Origin: GCA-003244245 sp050699975
GTDB lineage: Bacteria; Actinomycetota; Actinomycetes; Mycobacteriales; Pseudonocardiaceae
Assembly: GCA_050699975.1 (NCBI GenBank)
Contig: JBOHGH010000001.1
Location: 1-64,000, forward strand
DNA: 64,000 bases
Direction of reading: 5' to 3'
The position numbers were made by a program, and so were the translations under genes. Positions 47,684-56,983 of the stretch are shown here, piece after piece. Positions within the stretch are counted from its first letter, which is position 1; each line of letters starts with the position of its first letter. Under the pieces are notes generated by a model. That model searched no databases and had not been told where the DNA came from. It was given only the letters and a program-made list of their open reading frames with translations.

Positions 47684-49087
47684 CTACTCGCCGCGGATGA
47701 TCCGCCGCAGCCGCGGCAGCCGCTCGACCAGCGCACGTTCCGCGCCGTGCCCGCGGGGCTCGTAGTAGTCGCGTCCGACCAGCCCGTCGGGCGGGTACTG
47801 CTGAGCCAGCACGCCGTCGGGCACGTCGTGCGGGTAGCGGTAACCCTGCGCGTGACCCAACCGCGTGGAGCCCGCGTAGTGCCCGTCGCGCAGGTGAGCC
47901 GGCACCGGTCCGGTGGCCCCGGCCCGGACGTCGGCCAGTGCCGCGTCGATCGCGGTGATCACCGCATTGGACTTCGGTGCGGTGGCGAGGTGCACGGTGG
48001 CCTGGGCCAGCGCGAGCCTGCCCTCGGGCATCCCGATGAACTGCACGGCGTGGGCAGCGGCCACTGCGGTCTGCAGCGCCGTCGGGTCGGCCATCCCGAC
48101 GTCCTCGCTGGCGTGCACCACCAGCCGCCGGGCGATGAACCGGGGATCCTCCCCAGCCTCGACCATCCGCGCCAGGTAATGCAGCGCCGCGTCCACGTCG
48201 GACCCGCGGATCGCCTTGATATACGCGCTGATCACGTCGTAGTGCTGATCCCCGGCCCGGTCGTAGCGCACCGCGGCTCGATCCACGACCGACTCGACAG
48301 CCGCCAGATCCACCGCGGGAACACCCTCCGATTTCTCACTCCGTGAGGTCACCGCCTCGGCGGCGGTCTCCAGTGCGGTCAGCGCCCGTCGAGCGTCCCC
48401 GGCGGCCAAGCGCACCAGATGATCCTCTGCTGCGGGCTCCAGCGTGAGCGACCCGCCCAGTCCGCGCGGGTCGGCCAGGGCACGCCGGATCAGCATCCGC
48501 ACATCGTCATCGGACAACGGGTGCAGCTGCAGCACCAGCGAGCGGGACAGCAGCGGCGACACCACGGAGAAGAACGGGTTCTCCGTGGTCGCAGCGACCA
48601 GCAGAACGATCCGGTCTTCGACGGCGCCGAGCAGCGCATCCTGCTGGGTGCGGGAGAAGCGATGCACCTCGTCGATGAACAAAACGGTGGCGTCCCCGCC
48701 CTCGCGGCCCAGCCGGCGACGCGCGGCGTCGATCACCGCGCGGACTTCCTTGACCCCGGCCGACAACGCCGACATCGCTTCGAAGCGCCGTCCGGTGGCC
48801 TGCGAGACCAGCCGCGCCAGCGTCGTCTTCCCCGTCCCCGGTGGGCCGTACAGGATCACCGACGCCGCGGCACCCCCCTCGATCAGCCTGCGCAGCGGGC
48901 TGCCCGGCATCAGCAGGTGGTCCTGCCCGACGACCTCGTCGAGCGCGGCCGGCCGCATCCGTACCGCCAGCGGTGCCGACGCGGACAGCCGCTGTTCGGC
49001 GCGGTCCTGCGCCTGCGCAGCGAACAGCCCCTCCTCGAACAACTGCTCGTCAAACGGGGCGTCGTTATCTGCACCGTTACCGGACAC
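47684..49087 (-). CDS. rarA: RarA/MgsA-type AAA+ replication recombination ATPase
   Basis: 467 aa from GTG 49087; the longer frame is Cys/Trp-rich and unlike the family. It acts at stalled forks and interacts with SSB and clamp-loader proteins. Order of motifs: LAVRMRPAALDEVVGQDHLL, Walker A GPPGTGKTT, Walker B FIDEVHRF, sensor 1 VAATTENPFF, LAAGDARRALTALE, then the MgsA C-terminal domain (YDVISAYIKAIRGSDVDAAL, SEDVGMADPTAL, and a C-terminus with YKYPHD-like YRYPHDVPDGV). It overlaps the SGNH gene by 11 bases. It is equivalent to Rv2559c. Confidence 0.94.
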   Translation of the reverse strand: MSGNGADNDAPFDEQLFEEGLFAAQAQDRAEQRLSASAPLAVRMRPAALDEVVGQDHLLMPGSPLRRLIEGGAAASVILYGPPGTGKTTLARLVSQATGRRFEAMSALSAGVKEVRAVIDAARRRLGREGGDATVLFIDEVHRFSRTQQDALLGAVEDRIVLLVAATTENPFFSVVSPLLSRSLVLQLHPLSDDDVRMLIRRALADPRGLGGSLTLEPAAEDHLVRLAAGDARRALTALETAAEAVTSRSEKSEGVPAVDLAAVESVVDRAAVRYDRAGDQHYDVISAYIKAIRGSDVDAALHYLARMVEAGEDPRFIARRLVVHASEDVGMADPTALQTAVAAAHAVQFIGMPEGRLALAQATVHLATAPKSNAVITAIDAALADVRAGATGPVPAHLRDGHYAGSTRLGHAQGYRYPHDVPDGVLAQQYPPDGLVGRDYYEPRGHGAERALVERLPRLRRIIRGE

Positions 49088-49913
49088 ACCGTGACGGTAC
49101 CGCCGCGGGCCGACCCAGCAGGTCCCGCAACACCAATGCGGCGGCGTGGGGCACCAGGTCCCGGCCACGCCGAGCCAACCACGGCAGGCCGTAGCAGACC
49201 AGCCAGGCGAGGTGGTGAGCCGCAGTCAGCCGTCGGCCTCCCGAGCAGGTCAGCTCGACCGGATGGGGCACCGCGATGCCGGCACCGGCGAGCAGGTCGG
49301 CGAAACCGGACGCAAGCATCCGGTGCCCGCGTTCGGAGGGGTGCAGGCGGTCCACACTCCAGGCGGCCGGGTCGTAGGCGCCGGGCATCAGATGCAGATC
49401 CAGGCACAGCGCACCACGCCTGGTCACCACCTGCTCGATGGCGTCGTTGAGCTGGCCCACCCGCAGGTGCAGGGCGCGACGCAGCGGCCCCGGCAGCTGG
49501 AACACCCGTCCGTGCTCGTGGAAGCGGATGGTCAGCACCACGGCACCACTGGCCCGCAGCGCGGTGATCGTGTCGTCGAGGTCGTCGCGCAGCGCGACGG
49601 GGTCGAAGTCCGAGCGCAGCGTGTCGTTCATCCCGGCCAGGATCACCGCCACGTCGGGTCGCGCCGCCAGCGCGCCGGGCAGCTGCCGGTGCCGCAGGCC
49701 CCCCATCCGCGCCCCGGCGAAGGACAGGTTCGTGTAGCGGACCTCGCCCGCGGCACCGAGTGCCGCCGCGAGCAGCGGACCGAAACCGCGCCAGCCACCA
49801 GCGGGCAGCGGATCCCCCAAGCCGACCGCGGTGGAGTCACCGAGGACAGCCAGGCTCGCGGCGCGACGGGCAATCGGAACGTCGGGGACGGCGGGGAGCG
49901 TTTCCACGGTCAC
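49077..49913 (-). CDS. SGNH/GDSL-family hydrolase
   Basis: Product of 278 aa. An esterase or lipase-like hydrolase. Block I LAVLGDSTAVGLGD has the nucleophile Ser27, block II Gly lies in LSFAGARMGGL, block III GMND holds the oxyanion Asn, and block V DRLHPSERGH the Asp-His pair. No signal peptide, so it is probably cytoplasmic. The C-terminal 60 residues (HHLAWLVCYGLPWLARRGRD) are hydrophobic and may touch the membrane. It overlaps rarA by 11 bases. The substrate is unknown. Confidence 0.88.
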   Translation of the reverse strand: MTVETLPAVPDVPIARRAASLAVLGDSTAVGLGDPLPAGGWRGFGPLLAAALGAAGEVRYTNLSFAGARMGGLRHRQLPGALAARPDVAVILAGMNDTLRSDFDPVALRDDLDDTITALRASGAVVLTIRFHEHGRVFQLPGPLRRALHLRVGQLNDAIEQVVTRRGALCLDLHLMPGAYDPAAWSVDRLHPSERGHRMLASGFADLLAGAGIAVPHPVELTCSGGRRLTAAHHLAWLVCYGLPWLARRGRDLVPHAAALVLRDLLGRPAAVPSRCVR

Positions 49914-50009
49914 CCGGCGATGATCACGCGGCTGTGCTCACCGGTGGTGAGGAACGGGTGACGTGTCGAGGACGGCTTCGCGAACGATCCGTGCCGCAGC
50001 AGGGAGGGG

Positions 50010-50945
50010 TCAGCCCGGGGACAGCGGACGGTCGAGGTTGCGGCTATCCCGGCGCGTGCGCAGCAGTAGCACGAGCACCCCCGCGAACACGATGCCGACC
50101 AGGTTCACCAGTAGCTGCAGTGAGGACAGCCCAGCCGTCAGCCATTCCCCGGCAGTGGCCGCCACCACGGCGTACCCCGCTGCGGGCACCGTGGTGACCG
50201 AGATGAATACCCCGACCAGCGCGGCCGACTTCGCCGAGGTCAGGGAGAGCATCCCAGCGACCCCCGCAAGCAGGGCGACGATGAAGGAGAATGCCCCGAC
50301 GTCGTAGATGAAATCGACCTGATCGGTTTCACGAAGGACCGCGGGGATCAGCCCGGCCCATTTGCCGAGCAACGCGCCCGCTGCGGCGATGAGCATGGCC
50401 AGCGGGAAGCCCACTCCCAACGCCAGTGCCGCCCTGCGGACCAGATCTCCACGACGCAGCGCCAGCCCGACCGCGATCGCCGCCAGCGGCGCGAACTCCG
50501 GGCCGACGACCATGGCTCCCACCACCGTGACCGGGGAGTTGGTGACCACCCCGACCACCGCGAGAAGGCAGGCCAAGGTGAGGAAGGAGAGGAAGGTGAA
50601 AGTCAGCCGCGAGTCGTCCCCGGTCCGCGCGATGAGCTCGTCCCACACCACCGCGTCGGCGGGATCCCCCGGCGCGGCCCGCTCAGCGGCGTCGGCCGCG
50701 TCGGAGAGCACGGTGTCCAGCGGCTCGAGGCTGATCCCGCCGGTGTGGTCGACACCGAGTGCACACAGATCAGCCAACACCCCGTCGGCGGCCTCGCGGG
50801 CCACGTCAGCCTCGACCAGATCGCCGGGTGGATCGACCGCGGCACCCCGCAGGACGGTGAGGTGGAACGTGCCGGGGTCGTTGCGCAGCCTGTCGAGCAC
50901 CGCGTCGGTCGCCTCCGCCGGGCACGTGACGCGCAGGTGCAGCAC
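50010..50945 (-). CDS. DUF389 membrane protein
   Basis: Product of 311 aa. An N-terminal soluble domain of about 105 residues (LHLRVTCPAEATDAVLDRL) precedes about six membrane helices. TLACLLAVVGVVTNSPVTVVGAMVVGPEFAPLAAIAVGL is the DUF389 core, with the conserved GAMVVGPEF. The C-terminus is basic. The family is found near hydrophobic-compound handling genes but its function is not established. It follows aspS by 3 bases, so it may be co-transcribed. Confidence 0.88.
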   Translation of the reverse strand: MLHLRVTCPAEATDAVLDRLRNDPGTFHLTVLRGAAVDPPGDLVEADVAREAADGVLADLCALGVDHTGGISLEPLDTVLSDAADAAERAAPGDPADAVVWDELIARTGDDSRLTFTFLSFLTLACLLAVVGVVTNSPVTVVGAMVVGPEFAPLAAIAVGLALRRGDLVRRAALALGVGFPLAMLIAAAGALLGKWAGLIPAVLRETDQVDFIYDVGAFSFIVALLAGVAGMLSLTSAKSAALVGVFISVTTVPAAGYAVVAATAGEWLTAGLSSLQLLVNLVGIVFAGVLVLLLRTRRDSRNLDRPLSPG

Positions 50946-50948
50946 CTG

Positions 50949-52718
50949 CTACCCCTTCGCGGGGGGGTGCGCGTCCACTCCGGCCTCGGTGCGCTGCTCG
51001 CGGGTGATCGGGGCGGGGGCACCGGTGAGCGGGTCGAGACCGCCACCGGATTTCGGGAAGGCGATGACCTCGCGCAGCGAGTCGGCACGGGAGAGCAGCA
51101 TGCAGGTCCGGTCCCAGCCGATGGCGATCCCCCCGTGCGGCGGGGGGCCGTAGCGGAAGGCTTCCAGCAGGAATCCGAACTTCTCGGCCGCCTCCTCATC
51201 GGAGATCCCGAGCACCCGGAACACCCGCTGCTGCACATCGGGCTGGTGGATACGGATCGAGCCCCCGCCGATCTCGTTGCCGTTGCAGACGATGTCGTAG
51301 GCGTAGGCCAGCGCGGAGCCCGGCTCCTCCTCGAAGCGGTCCCGCCACTCTGACGTCGGTGCGGTGAACGGGTGGTGTACCGCGGTCCAGCGGCTGTGCC
51401 CTGCGGCGACGTCCCCGGATCGGTCGGTGGGTTCGAACATCGGCGCGTCAACCACCCAGACGAACGACCACGCCGACTCGTCGATCAGCCCGCATCGCCA
51501 GCCGATCTCCACCCGGGCGGCACCCAACAGCGCACGCGCGTCGGCCGGGTCGTCGGCGGCGAAAAAGACACAGTCGCCGGGGCTGGCGCCGACAGCTTTG
51601 GCCAGGCCCTCTCGCTCGTGCTCGGCGAGGTTGCGGGCCACCGGACCGGAGAGCTCGCCGTCCGCGCCGACCAGCACGTAAGCCAAACCCTTGGCGCCGC
51701 GCTGCTTGGCCCACTCCTGCCAGGCGTCCAGCTGCCGGCGCGGCTGGCTTGCGCCGCCGGGCATCACGACCGCGCCCACGTAGGGCGCCTGGAACACCCG
51801 GAACGGGGTGTCGATGAAGTAGCCGGTGAGCTCGGTGAGTTCCAGCTCGAAGCGCAGGTCCGGCTTGTCGGTGCCGTAGCGGGCCATCGCGTCGGCGTAG
51901 GTCAGCCGCGGGATCGGCAGCTCGATCTCGTGCCCGGCAAGCTCCGACCACAGCGCGGCGACCACCTTCTCGCCGAGCGCGATCACGTCGTCCTGCTCGA
52001 CGAAGCTCATCTCGATGTCGAGCTGGGTGAACTCGGGCTGCCGGTCGGCGCGGAAGTCCTCGTCCCGGTAGCAGCGGGCGATCTGGTAGTACCGCTCGAA
52101 GCCGGCAACCATGAGCAGCTGCTTGAACAGCTGCGGCGACTGCGGCAGCGCATACCAGCTGCCGGGCTGCAGCCGCGCCGGAACCAGGAAATCCCGCGCG
52201 CCCTCCGGGGTGGAGCGGGTCAGGGTCGGGGTCTCCACCTCGATGAAGTCCTGCTCGTGCAGCACCGTGCGGGCGATCCGGTTGGCCTCACTGCGCAGTC
52301 GCATCGCGGCGGCCGGTCCGGGGCGGCGCAGATCGAGATAGCGGTGCCGAAGCCGAACCTCCTCGCCGACCTCCAGGTGCTCGTCGAGTTGGAACGGCAA
52401 CGGCGCCGACTCGCTGAGCACCGTCAACTCCTCAGCGGTGACCTCGATGCTGCCGGTGGGCAGGTCCGGGTTCTCGTTGCCCTCGGGGCGGGTGGCCACC
52501 GTGCCGGTGACCTGCAGGCAGAACTCGGCACGCAGCCGGTGCGCTCGGTCGGCCATCTCGCCCTCACGGAAGACCACCTGCGCCACCCCGGAGGCGTCCC
52601 GCAGGTCGATGAAGATCACACCACCGTGATCGCGCCGGCGGGCGACCCACCCGGTGAGGGTGACGGGGTGCCCGGCGTGCTCAGCACGCAAGATGCCGGC
52701 GGGGTGGGTGCGCATCAC
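50949..52718 (-). CDS. aspS: Aspartyl-tRNA synthetase (bacterial type)
   Basis: Product of 589 aa. Class II synthetase: an N-terminal OB-fold anticodon domain (VTLTGWVARRRDHGGVIFIDL), then motif 2 (FERYYQIARCYRDEDFRADR, PEFTQLDIEMSF), a large GAD insertion about 290-430 (GLAYVLVGADGELSGPVARNL) and motif 3 GGIAIGWDR. Length fits the bacterial enzyme. Whether it also charges tRNA-Asn cannot be judged here. It precedes the DUF389 gene in the same direction. Confidence 0.97.
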   Translation of the reverse strand: MMRTHPAGILRAEHAGHPVTLTGWVARRRDHGGVIFIDLRDASGVAQVVFREGEMADRAHRLRAEFCLQVTGTVATRPEGNENPDLPTGSIEVTAEELTVLSESAPLPFQLDEHLEVGEEVRLRHRYLDLRRPGPAAAMRLRSEANRIARTVLHEQDFIEVETPTLTRSTPEGARDFLVPARLQPGSWYALPQSPQLFKQLLMVAGFERYYQIARCYRDEDFRADRQPEFTQLDIEMSFVEQDDVIALGEKVVAALWSELAGHEIELPIPRLTYADAMARYGTDKPDLRFELELTELTGYFIDTPFRVFQAPYVGAVVMPGGASQPRRQLDAWQEWAKQRGAKGLAYVLVGADGELSGPVARNLAEHEREGLAKAVGASPGDCVFFAADDPADARALLGAARVEIGWRCGLIDESAWSFVWVVDAPMFEPTDRSGDVAAGHSRWTAVHHPFTAPTSEWRDRFEEEPGSALAYAYDIVCNGNEIGGGSIRIHQPDVQQRVFRVLGISDEEAAEKFGFLLEAFRYGPPPHGGIAIGWDRTCMLLSRADSLREVIAFPKSGGGLDPLTGAPAPITREQRTEAGVDAHPPAKG

Positions 52719-52943
52719 GGAAGCTGGCTCCTCAATCTCCGACGACGTGATCCTGCAAAGGCTAACCGCGCACGCAGTCCCCTTCCCCGCCCGTCCCCCG
52801 CAACCGCCGCAGTCAGGCGACGGGCTTCGCGTGCGGAACCGGTCGATCAGCCGCGGAATCGACCCTTGACCTCAACATTGGTTTTGATTGCAGGCTTGCT
52901 GCGGACCGCAACTCGCGGGACCCGAGCTCAGGAGGCACTGCGA

Positions 52944-53429
52944 ATGTCCAACACCGAGATGTTCAGCACTGACCGCACGACGGCGAACCACAGCGGTCCC
53001 GATAACCGCTTCCGAACCAGAGCAGGACTGAGCTGGTGGCAGGCGATCGCCGCCGGTGCCGTAGCCACTGCAGTCGTCAACCTCGTGATCCTCTTCATCG
53101 GTGCAGCGGCGGGTGCGTCGTTTGCCTTCCTCGACCGCGGCACCCTGCATGAGATCGGCGCCTGGGGAGTGATCACCGCCACAGTGCCCCCGCTGGTGGT
53201 GGGAACCGGCCTGGCCGCGCTGCTGGCCCGTTGGTGGTTCGGGGTCATCCGGTTGGCGCAGATCATCGGTGGGGGCACCGCGCTATTCACGGCGGCGGGG
53301 CCCCTCATGACCGACGCCGATGGCGCAACCCAACTCGCCCTCGCCCTGATGCACGTCGCCTTGGCCGTGGCCGTCGTCGTCACCCTGGAAGCGATCCGGC
53401 ACCGCACCAAGGCCAGCCGCCAGGTGTGA
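52944..53429 (+). CDS. DUF6069-type four-helix membrane protein
   Basis: 161 aa from ATG 52944 with AGGAGG 8 bases upstream; the far longer upstream frame is antisense to aspS and not coding. About four membrane helices: WWQAIAAGAVATAVVNLVIL, VITATVPPLVVGTGLAALLA, then IIGGGTALFTAAGPL and LALALMHVALAVAVVVTL. The pattern with LMHVALAVAV fits DUF6069. Function is unknown. It stands alone between divergent aspS and convergent radical SAM genes. Confidence 0.8.
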   Translation: MSNTEMFSTDRTTANHSGPDNRFRTRAGLSWWQAIAAGAVATAVVNLVILFIGAAAGASFAFLDRGTLHEIGAWGVITATVPPLVVGTGLAALLARWWFGVIRLAQIIGGGTALFTAAGPLMTDADGATQLALALMHVALAVAVVVTLEAIRHRTKASRQV

Positions 53430-53558
53430 CGCCGCAGGACGGCGGGTCAGCCGTGGTCGAAGCAGCCGCGCTGCGCACGACGACCGCGCCCGACGCGGCT
53501 CCCAACGCTGCCAGCATCAGCCGGCTACGCTTTCCTCCTCGGGTACGTGAGGGGACGC

Positions 53559-55556
53559 TCACCGCCCACGGCCCGTGCTCAGCGGGCTCGTCGAGCCAAC
53601 GCCGTACCGGTGGGCGAGCTGGGCGACACGCGCGGAGATGCTGCGCTGATATGCCTTGGGCGCGTAGGCGCCGTCCCCGTAGAGATCCCGGTAGCGGGGC
53701 ATGAGCTCGGGGTGCTCGCGTTCCAGCCAGGCGAGGTACCACTCCCGCGCGCCAGGGCGCAGGTGGAGCACCAGCGGGGTGACGCTGCGGGCGCCGGCCG
53801 CCGCGATTGCCCCCACCGTCGCTTCGAGTTGGCTAGGCGAGTCGGTGAGGTAGGGCAGGATCGGCGCCATCAGCACCCCGCACCCGATGCGCGCATCGGT
53901 GAGCGTGCGGCACACGCTGAGCCGGGCGCGCGGTGCGGGCGTGCCGGGCTCGACCTGCCGCCACAGCGTCTCGTCAACAAATCCCACGGAGACGTTGACC
54001 GAGACATCAGTGACCTCCGCAGCCTCGCGGAGCAGGTCGAGGTCGCGCAGCACCAAGGTGCCCTTGGTGAGGATCGAGAACGGATTCCGCGCGTCGCGCA
54101 GAGCCTCAAGAATGCCGGGCATCAGGCGGTAGCGTCCCTCGGCCCGCTGGTAGGGGTCGACGTTGGTGCCCATCGCGATCCGGTGCCCCGCCCAACGCGA
54201 GGAGGTGAGCTCCTTGCGCAGCAGCTCCGGAGCGTTGATCTTCACCACGATCTTCGAGTCGAAGTCGATCCCGGCGTCGAGATCGAGGTACTCATGCGTC
54301 CGCCGAGCGAAACAGTTGTGGGACACCACTCCATTCGCGATGAAGTCCCCAGTCCCGGTCGTGATGTCATACATGGGTAGCTCTACGCCGAGGTTCTCGA
54401 CCGAGACCACGTTCAGACGGGCCTTGTTCTTGATCGCCATGCCGGCAATCGACCGCTTTCGACTGATCGCCGGGTCGACGGTGTGAAAGAAGCGGAGCTG
54501 CTCACAGATTCCGCCGAGTAGCTGCACACAACGGAGGCCGTTGGGCAGTTCAGGGTCTTCAACGGTGAAGCTGAAACCAAAGTGCGTCAAGCACGAGATC
54601 ACCGACTCGATAATCTCCGGGTCGGAGTTGGAGATCCGGAGAATGCCACCTGAATAGCTTCCTTCGGCGTCGAAGATCCCGGCTAAGAATCCCTTACTCC
54701 AGGCATCACTAACGCAGTCGGGCCAGCGGATGAGGCCGGCGATCGCCTCGAATCCGGCCTGTGTCTGGTTGTGTATCGCTGACAACGACTGTCGCCCACC
54801 GCCAGCAGCCTGGAACTCGAACTCACGGGTATGCACACCAGCGTCTGTCAGGTAGCGGCGAGCCCTCGCCAGCGCCTCAAGATCGACCAGCGCGAGGCGG
54901 AAGATCTCCCGGCCCTGAATTGCGTAGGAGTACGAGCCGAGATGTGCATCGCCGCGAACCATGCCGCACAAGTAGCCCCGGCGGTAGCCGGTCGAGTCCT
55001 CGGGCGGCACGGCGACCTGCCCGGTTCCCAGGAGCTCGTTGCCCGTAGTCAAGTACGGGCGGCGGTCGGCGCCGTTCATCCGGGCCGTCACATGCTTCCA
55101 GCCTCGGTTGGTGAGGAAGCGATGATCGCCGCTGGCCACGAGCACTGTCCCGTCCGCGAGTGTGATGCGGTAAGCCGGCTTGACGGTCCGCCAGTGGGCC
55201 AGCACCTCGGTGACGGCGTAGCGCCGGTAGCAGCCGTCCCGGACGGTGCCGTAGATCGCGTCGCCGACGCGCACCTCCGCCAGAGACTTGGTCCGCCCGT
55301 CTGCCATCAGGATCGGCGTGTCCCCCGGTTGGCAGTACCTGCAAGCATGGCTGCAGCCCCGGTACGGGTTGAGTGTCCAGCTGAAAGGCATCCGGGAGGC
55401 GGCCGGTACCTTGTTGAGGATCGAGCGGGCCCGCACCTCGTAGAAGGTCATGCCGCGGAACTCCGGGGTGTTGAAGGTGCGCGTGATGACGTCGCCCACC
55501 CCGAACAGCGCGTCCTGGGCGGACTCGTCGGACAGCCTCAGGTTGTCCCATCGCAT
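53559..55556 (-). CDS. Rv2578c-family radical SAM protein containing an intein
   Basis: Frame of 665 aa. Residues 1-74 and 415-665 form the host protein (325 aa after splicing); 75-414 are an intein. The joined host sequence reads NPYRGCSHACRY then CFARRTHEYL, restoring the radical SAM CxxxCxxC motif for the 4Fe-4S cluster; without splicing the third Cys is not in place. The C-extein has KTTVKINAPELL-like KIVVKINAPELLRKEL and TNVDPYQRAEGRYRLM, typical of SplB-like Rv2578c proteins. Its reaction is unknown. It is divergent from the YibE/F gene and belongs to the conserved aspS-to-relA block. Confidence 0.94.
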   Translation of the reverse strand: MRWDNLRLSDESAQDALFGVGDVITRTFNTPEFRGMTFYEVRARSILNKVPAASRMPFSWTLNPYRGCSHACRYCQPGDTPILMADGRTKSLAEVRVGDAIYGTVRDGCYRRYAVTEVLAHWRTVKPAYRITLADGTVLVASGDHRFLTNRGWKHVTARMNGADRRPYLTTGNELLGTGQVAVPPEDSTGYRRGYLCGMVRGDAHLGSYSYAIQGREIFRLALVDLEALARARRYLTDAGVHTREFEFQAAGGGRQSLSAIHNQTQAGFEAIAGLIRWPDCVSDAWSKGFLAGIFDAEGSYSGGILRISNSDPEIIESVISCLTHFGFSFTVEDPELPNGLRCVQLLGGICEQLRFFHTVDPAISRKRSIAGMAIKNKARLNVVSVENLGVELPMYDITTGTGDFIANGVVSHNCFARRTHEYLDLDAGIDFDSKIVVKINAPELLRKELTSSRWAGHRIAMGTNVDPYQRAEGRYRLMPGILEALRDARNPFSILTKGTLVLRDLDLLREAAEVTDVSVNVSVGFVDETLWRQVEPGTPAPRARLSVCRTLTDARIGCGVLMAPILPYLTDSPSQLEATVGAIAAAGARSVTPLVLHLRPGAREWYLAWLEREHPELMPRYRDLYGDGAYAPKAYQRSISARVAQLAHRYGVGSTSPLSTGRGR
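54315..55334 (-). mobile_element. Intein with LAGLIDADG homing endonuclease
   Basis: 340-residue insert. Block A at the N-terminus is CQPGDTPILMADGRTKSLAE with Cys1; block B is ASGDHRFLTNRG with the Thr/His region; DOD endonuclease blocks are GYLCGMVRGDAHLG and GFLAGIFDAEGSY; block F/G ends MYDITTGTGDFIANGVVSHN, with the terminal His-Asn followed by Cys+1. All splicing residues are present, so splicing should occur. Both LAGLIDADG motifs keep an acidic residue, so homing nuclease activity is plausible. Confidence 0.93.
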
Positions 55557-55631
55557 CGGGCCACCTTATCGAACTGATGTTCGATCCGCTAGGAACACCG
55601 GGGGCACCGACTAGAGAGGGACACCCAGGCG

Positions 55632-56897
55632 ATGAGTGCGACTGACCGCGGAAGCGGCAGGCACCATTTCCGGGGCGATGCTGAACCAGCCGGCCCGAGG
55701 CACGGGCACGGGCACGGGCCAGCCCCACCGGCCTCTCGCCGGGTACGAATGCTGCTGGTCGCGGTGCTGGTACCGGTCGCGCTGGCCACTCTGGTCGGGC
55801 TGTGGCTGACCTGGCCAGGTGACGCGCCCCGCAGCGGTGTCGACATCGGGTTCGGGCAGCGGCCGGTGCACGGCGAGGTGCTTGTGGCGACCGGCGCCCC
55901 GTGCAGCAGCGGCAGTGCCGAGGTCGGCGGGGTCGGTGAGGCCAACAAGTGCATCTCGCTCGATGTGCGGCTCACCGACGGCGACTCACCGGGTGTGACC
56001 ATCCAGCAGGTACTACCCGACGAGCCGAGCACGCCGCGGTTCACCGTCGGTGACCGTGTGGTGCTCGCTTACACCGGCGGAAATCCCTCCGACTCAGGGT
56101 CGTACCAGGTCCAGGACTTCCAGCGCGGCACCTCGCTGCTATGGCTGGCCACGTTGTTCGCCGCCGCGGTGCTGCTGCTCGGCCGGTGGAGGGGTCTCGC
56201 GTCACTGACCGCGCTCGGCTTCAGCTTCCTGGTCCTGGTGGTCTACCTGTTCCCAGCGATCCTGGCCGGCGCGGATCCGGTGATCGTCGGCGTGCTGGCC
56301 GCCAGCGTGATCATGTTTGGGGTGCTGTATCTCACCCACGGCGTGTCTGCCCGGACCTCCAGCGCAGTGCTGGGCACGGTGTTGAGCCTTTTCCTCATCG
56401 GCGCGCTGGGTACCGCTTTCTCCGCGGCCACCCAGCTCACCGGCCTGGACGACGACACCGGCAACCTCATCAGAGTGCTGGGACACGGGGTCGACGCCCG
56501 CGGGTTGCTGCTCGCCGGGATGATCATCGGTGCGCTGGGCGTGCTCGACGATGTCACGGTCACCCAAACCAGTGCGGTGTGGGAACTACGCCGGGCCAAT
56601 CCCGCCCTGGGCACCCGGGCGCTCTACACCTCCGCGTTGCGGATCGGACGCGACCACATCTCCTCAGCGGTGAACACCCTGGCGCTGGCCTACGCCGGTG
56701 CTGCATTACCCGTGCTGCTGACCTTCTCGCTGTCCGGGCAGGACTTCGGCACGCTGATCACCGCCCAGAACGTCGCCCAGGAGGTGGTGCGCACCCTGGT
56801 CGGCAGCATCGGGCTCGTCGCCGCCGTCCCGATCACCACGGCGATCGCCGCCGTCGTCGCCCGGCGCGACGAGGTCGACTCCGCCGCACAGGAATGA
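55632..56897 (+). CDS. YibE/F-like membrane protein
   Basis: Product of 421 aa. A His/Gly-rich cytoplasmic N-terminus (RHGHGHGPAPPASRRVR), one membrane helix, an extracellular beta-rich domain of about 100 residues (VHGEVLVATGAPCSSG... NKCISLDVRLTDG), then about seven membrane helices (LLWLATLFAAAVLLLGRWRG, LTALGFSFLVLVVYLFPAIL, LAGMIIGALGVLDDVTVTQT). GALGVLDDVTVTQTSAVWEL is the YibE/F hallmark. Function is unknown. It is divergent from the radical SAM gene, with 75 bases between them. Confidence 0.92.
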   Translation: MSATDRGSGRHHFRGDAEPAGPRHGHGHGPAPPASRRVRMLLVAVLVPVALATLVGLWLTWPGDAPRSGVDIGFGQRPVHGEVLVATGAPCSSGSAEVGGVGEANKCISLDVRLTDGDSPGVTIQQVLPDEPSTPRFTVGDRVVLAYTGGNPSDSGSYQVQDFQRGTSLLWLATLFAAAVLLLGRWRGLASLTALGFSFLVLVVYLFPAILAGADPVIVGVLAASVIMFGVLYLTHGVSARTSSAVLGTVLSLFLIGALGTAFSAATQLTGLDDDTGNLIRVLGHGVDARGLLLAGMIIGALGVLDDVTVTQTSAVWELRRANPALGTRALYTSALRIGRDHISSAVNTLALAYAGAALPVLLTFSLSGQDFGTLITAQNVAQEVVRTLVGSIGLVAAVPITTAIAAVVARRDEVDSAAQE

Positions 56898-56921
56898 GTC
56901 TCCGAGCTATGCAATCAGCCG

Positions 56922-56950
56922 TTGCTTAACTGTCCCGGCTCCGGTAGAAC
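56922..56950 (+). promoter_or_regulatory. Likely sigma-70-type promoter of the small-protein/DUF6879/XRE unit
   Basis: TTGCTT at 56922-56927, a 17-base spacer, TAGAAC at 56945-56950, placed 33 bases before the ATG at 56984. Each element matches 4 of 6 consensus bases. Confidence 0.45.
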
Positions 56951-56983
56951 TGTCGTGCAGTGCCTACCCGAGGGGAGCCCTTC

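Noticed and set aside
53380..53742. 120-codon minus-strand frame overlapping the end of the radical SAM gene
   Set aside because: Only a short stretch (LMLAALGAASGAVVVRSAAA) looks protein-like; the rest is Arg/Pro shadow sequence and the internal ATG is too far from the AGGAGG. A tiny membrane peptide cannot be fully excluded.
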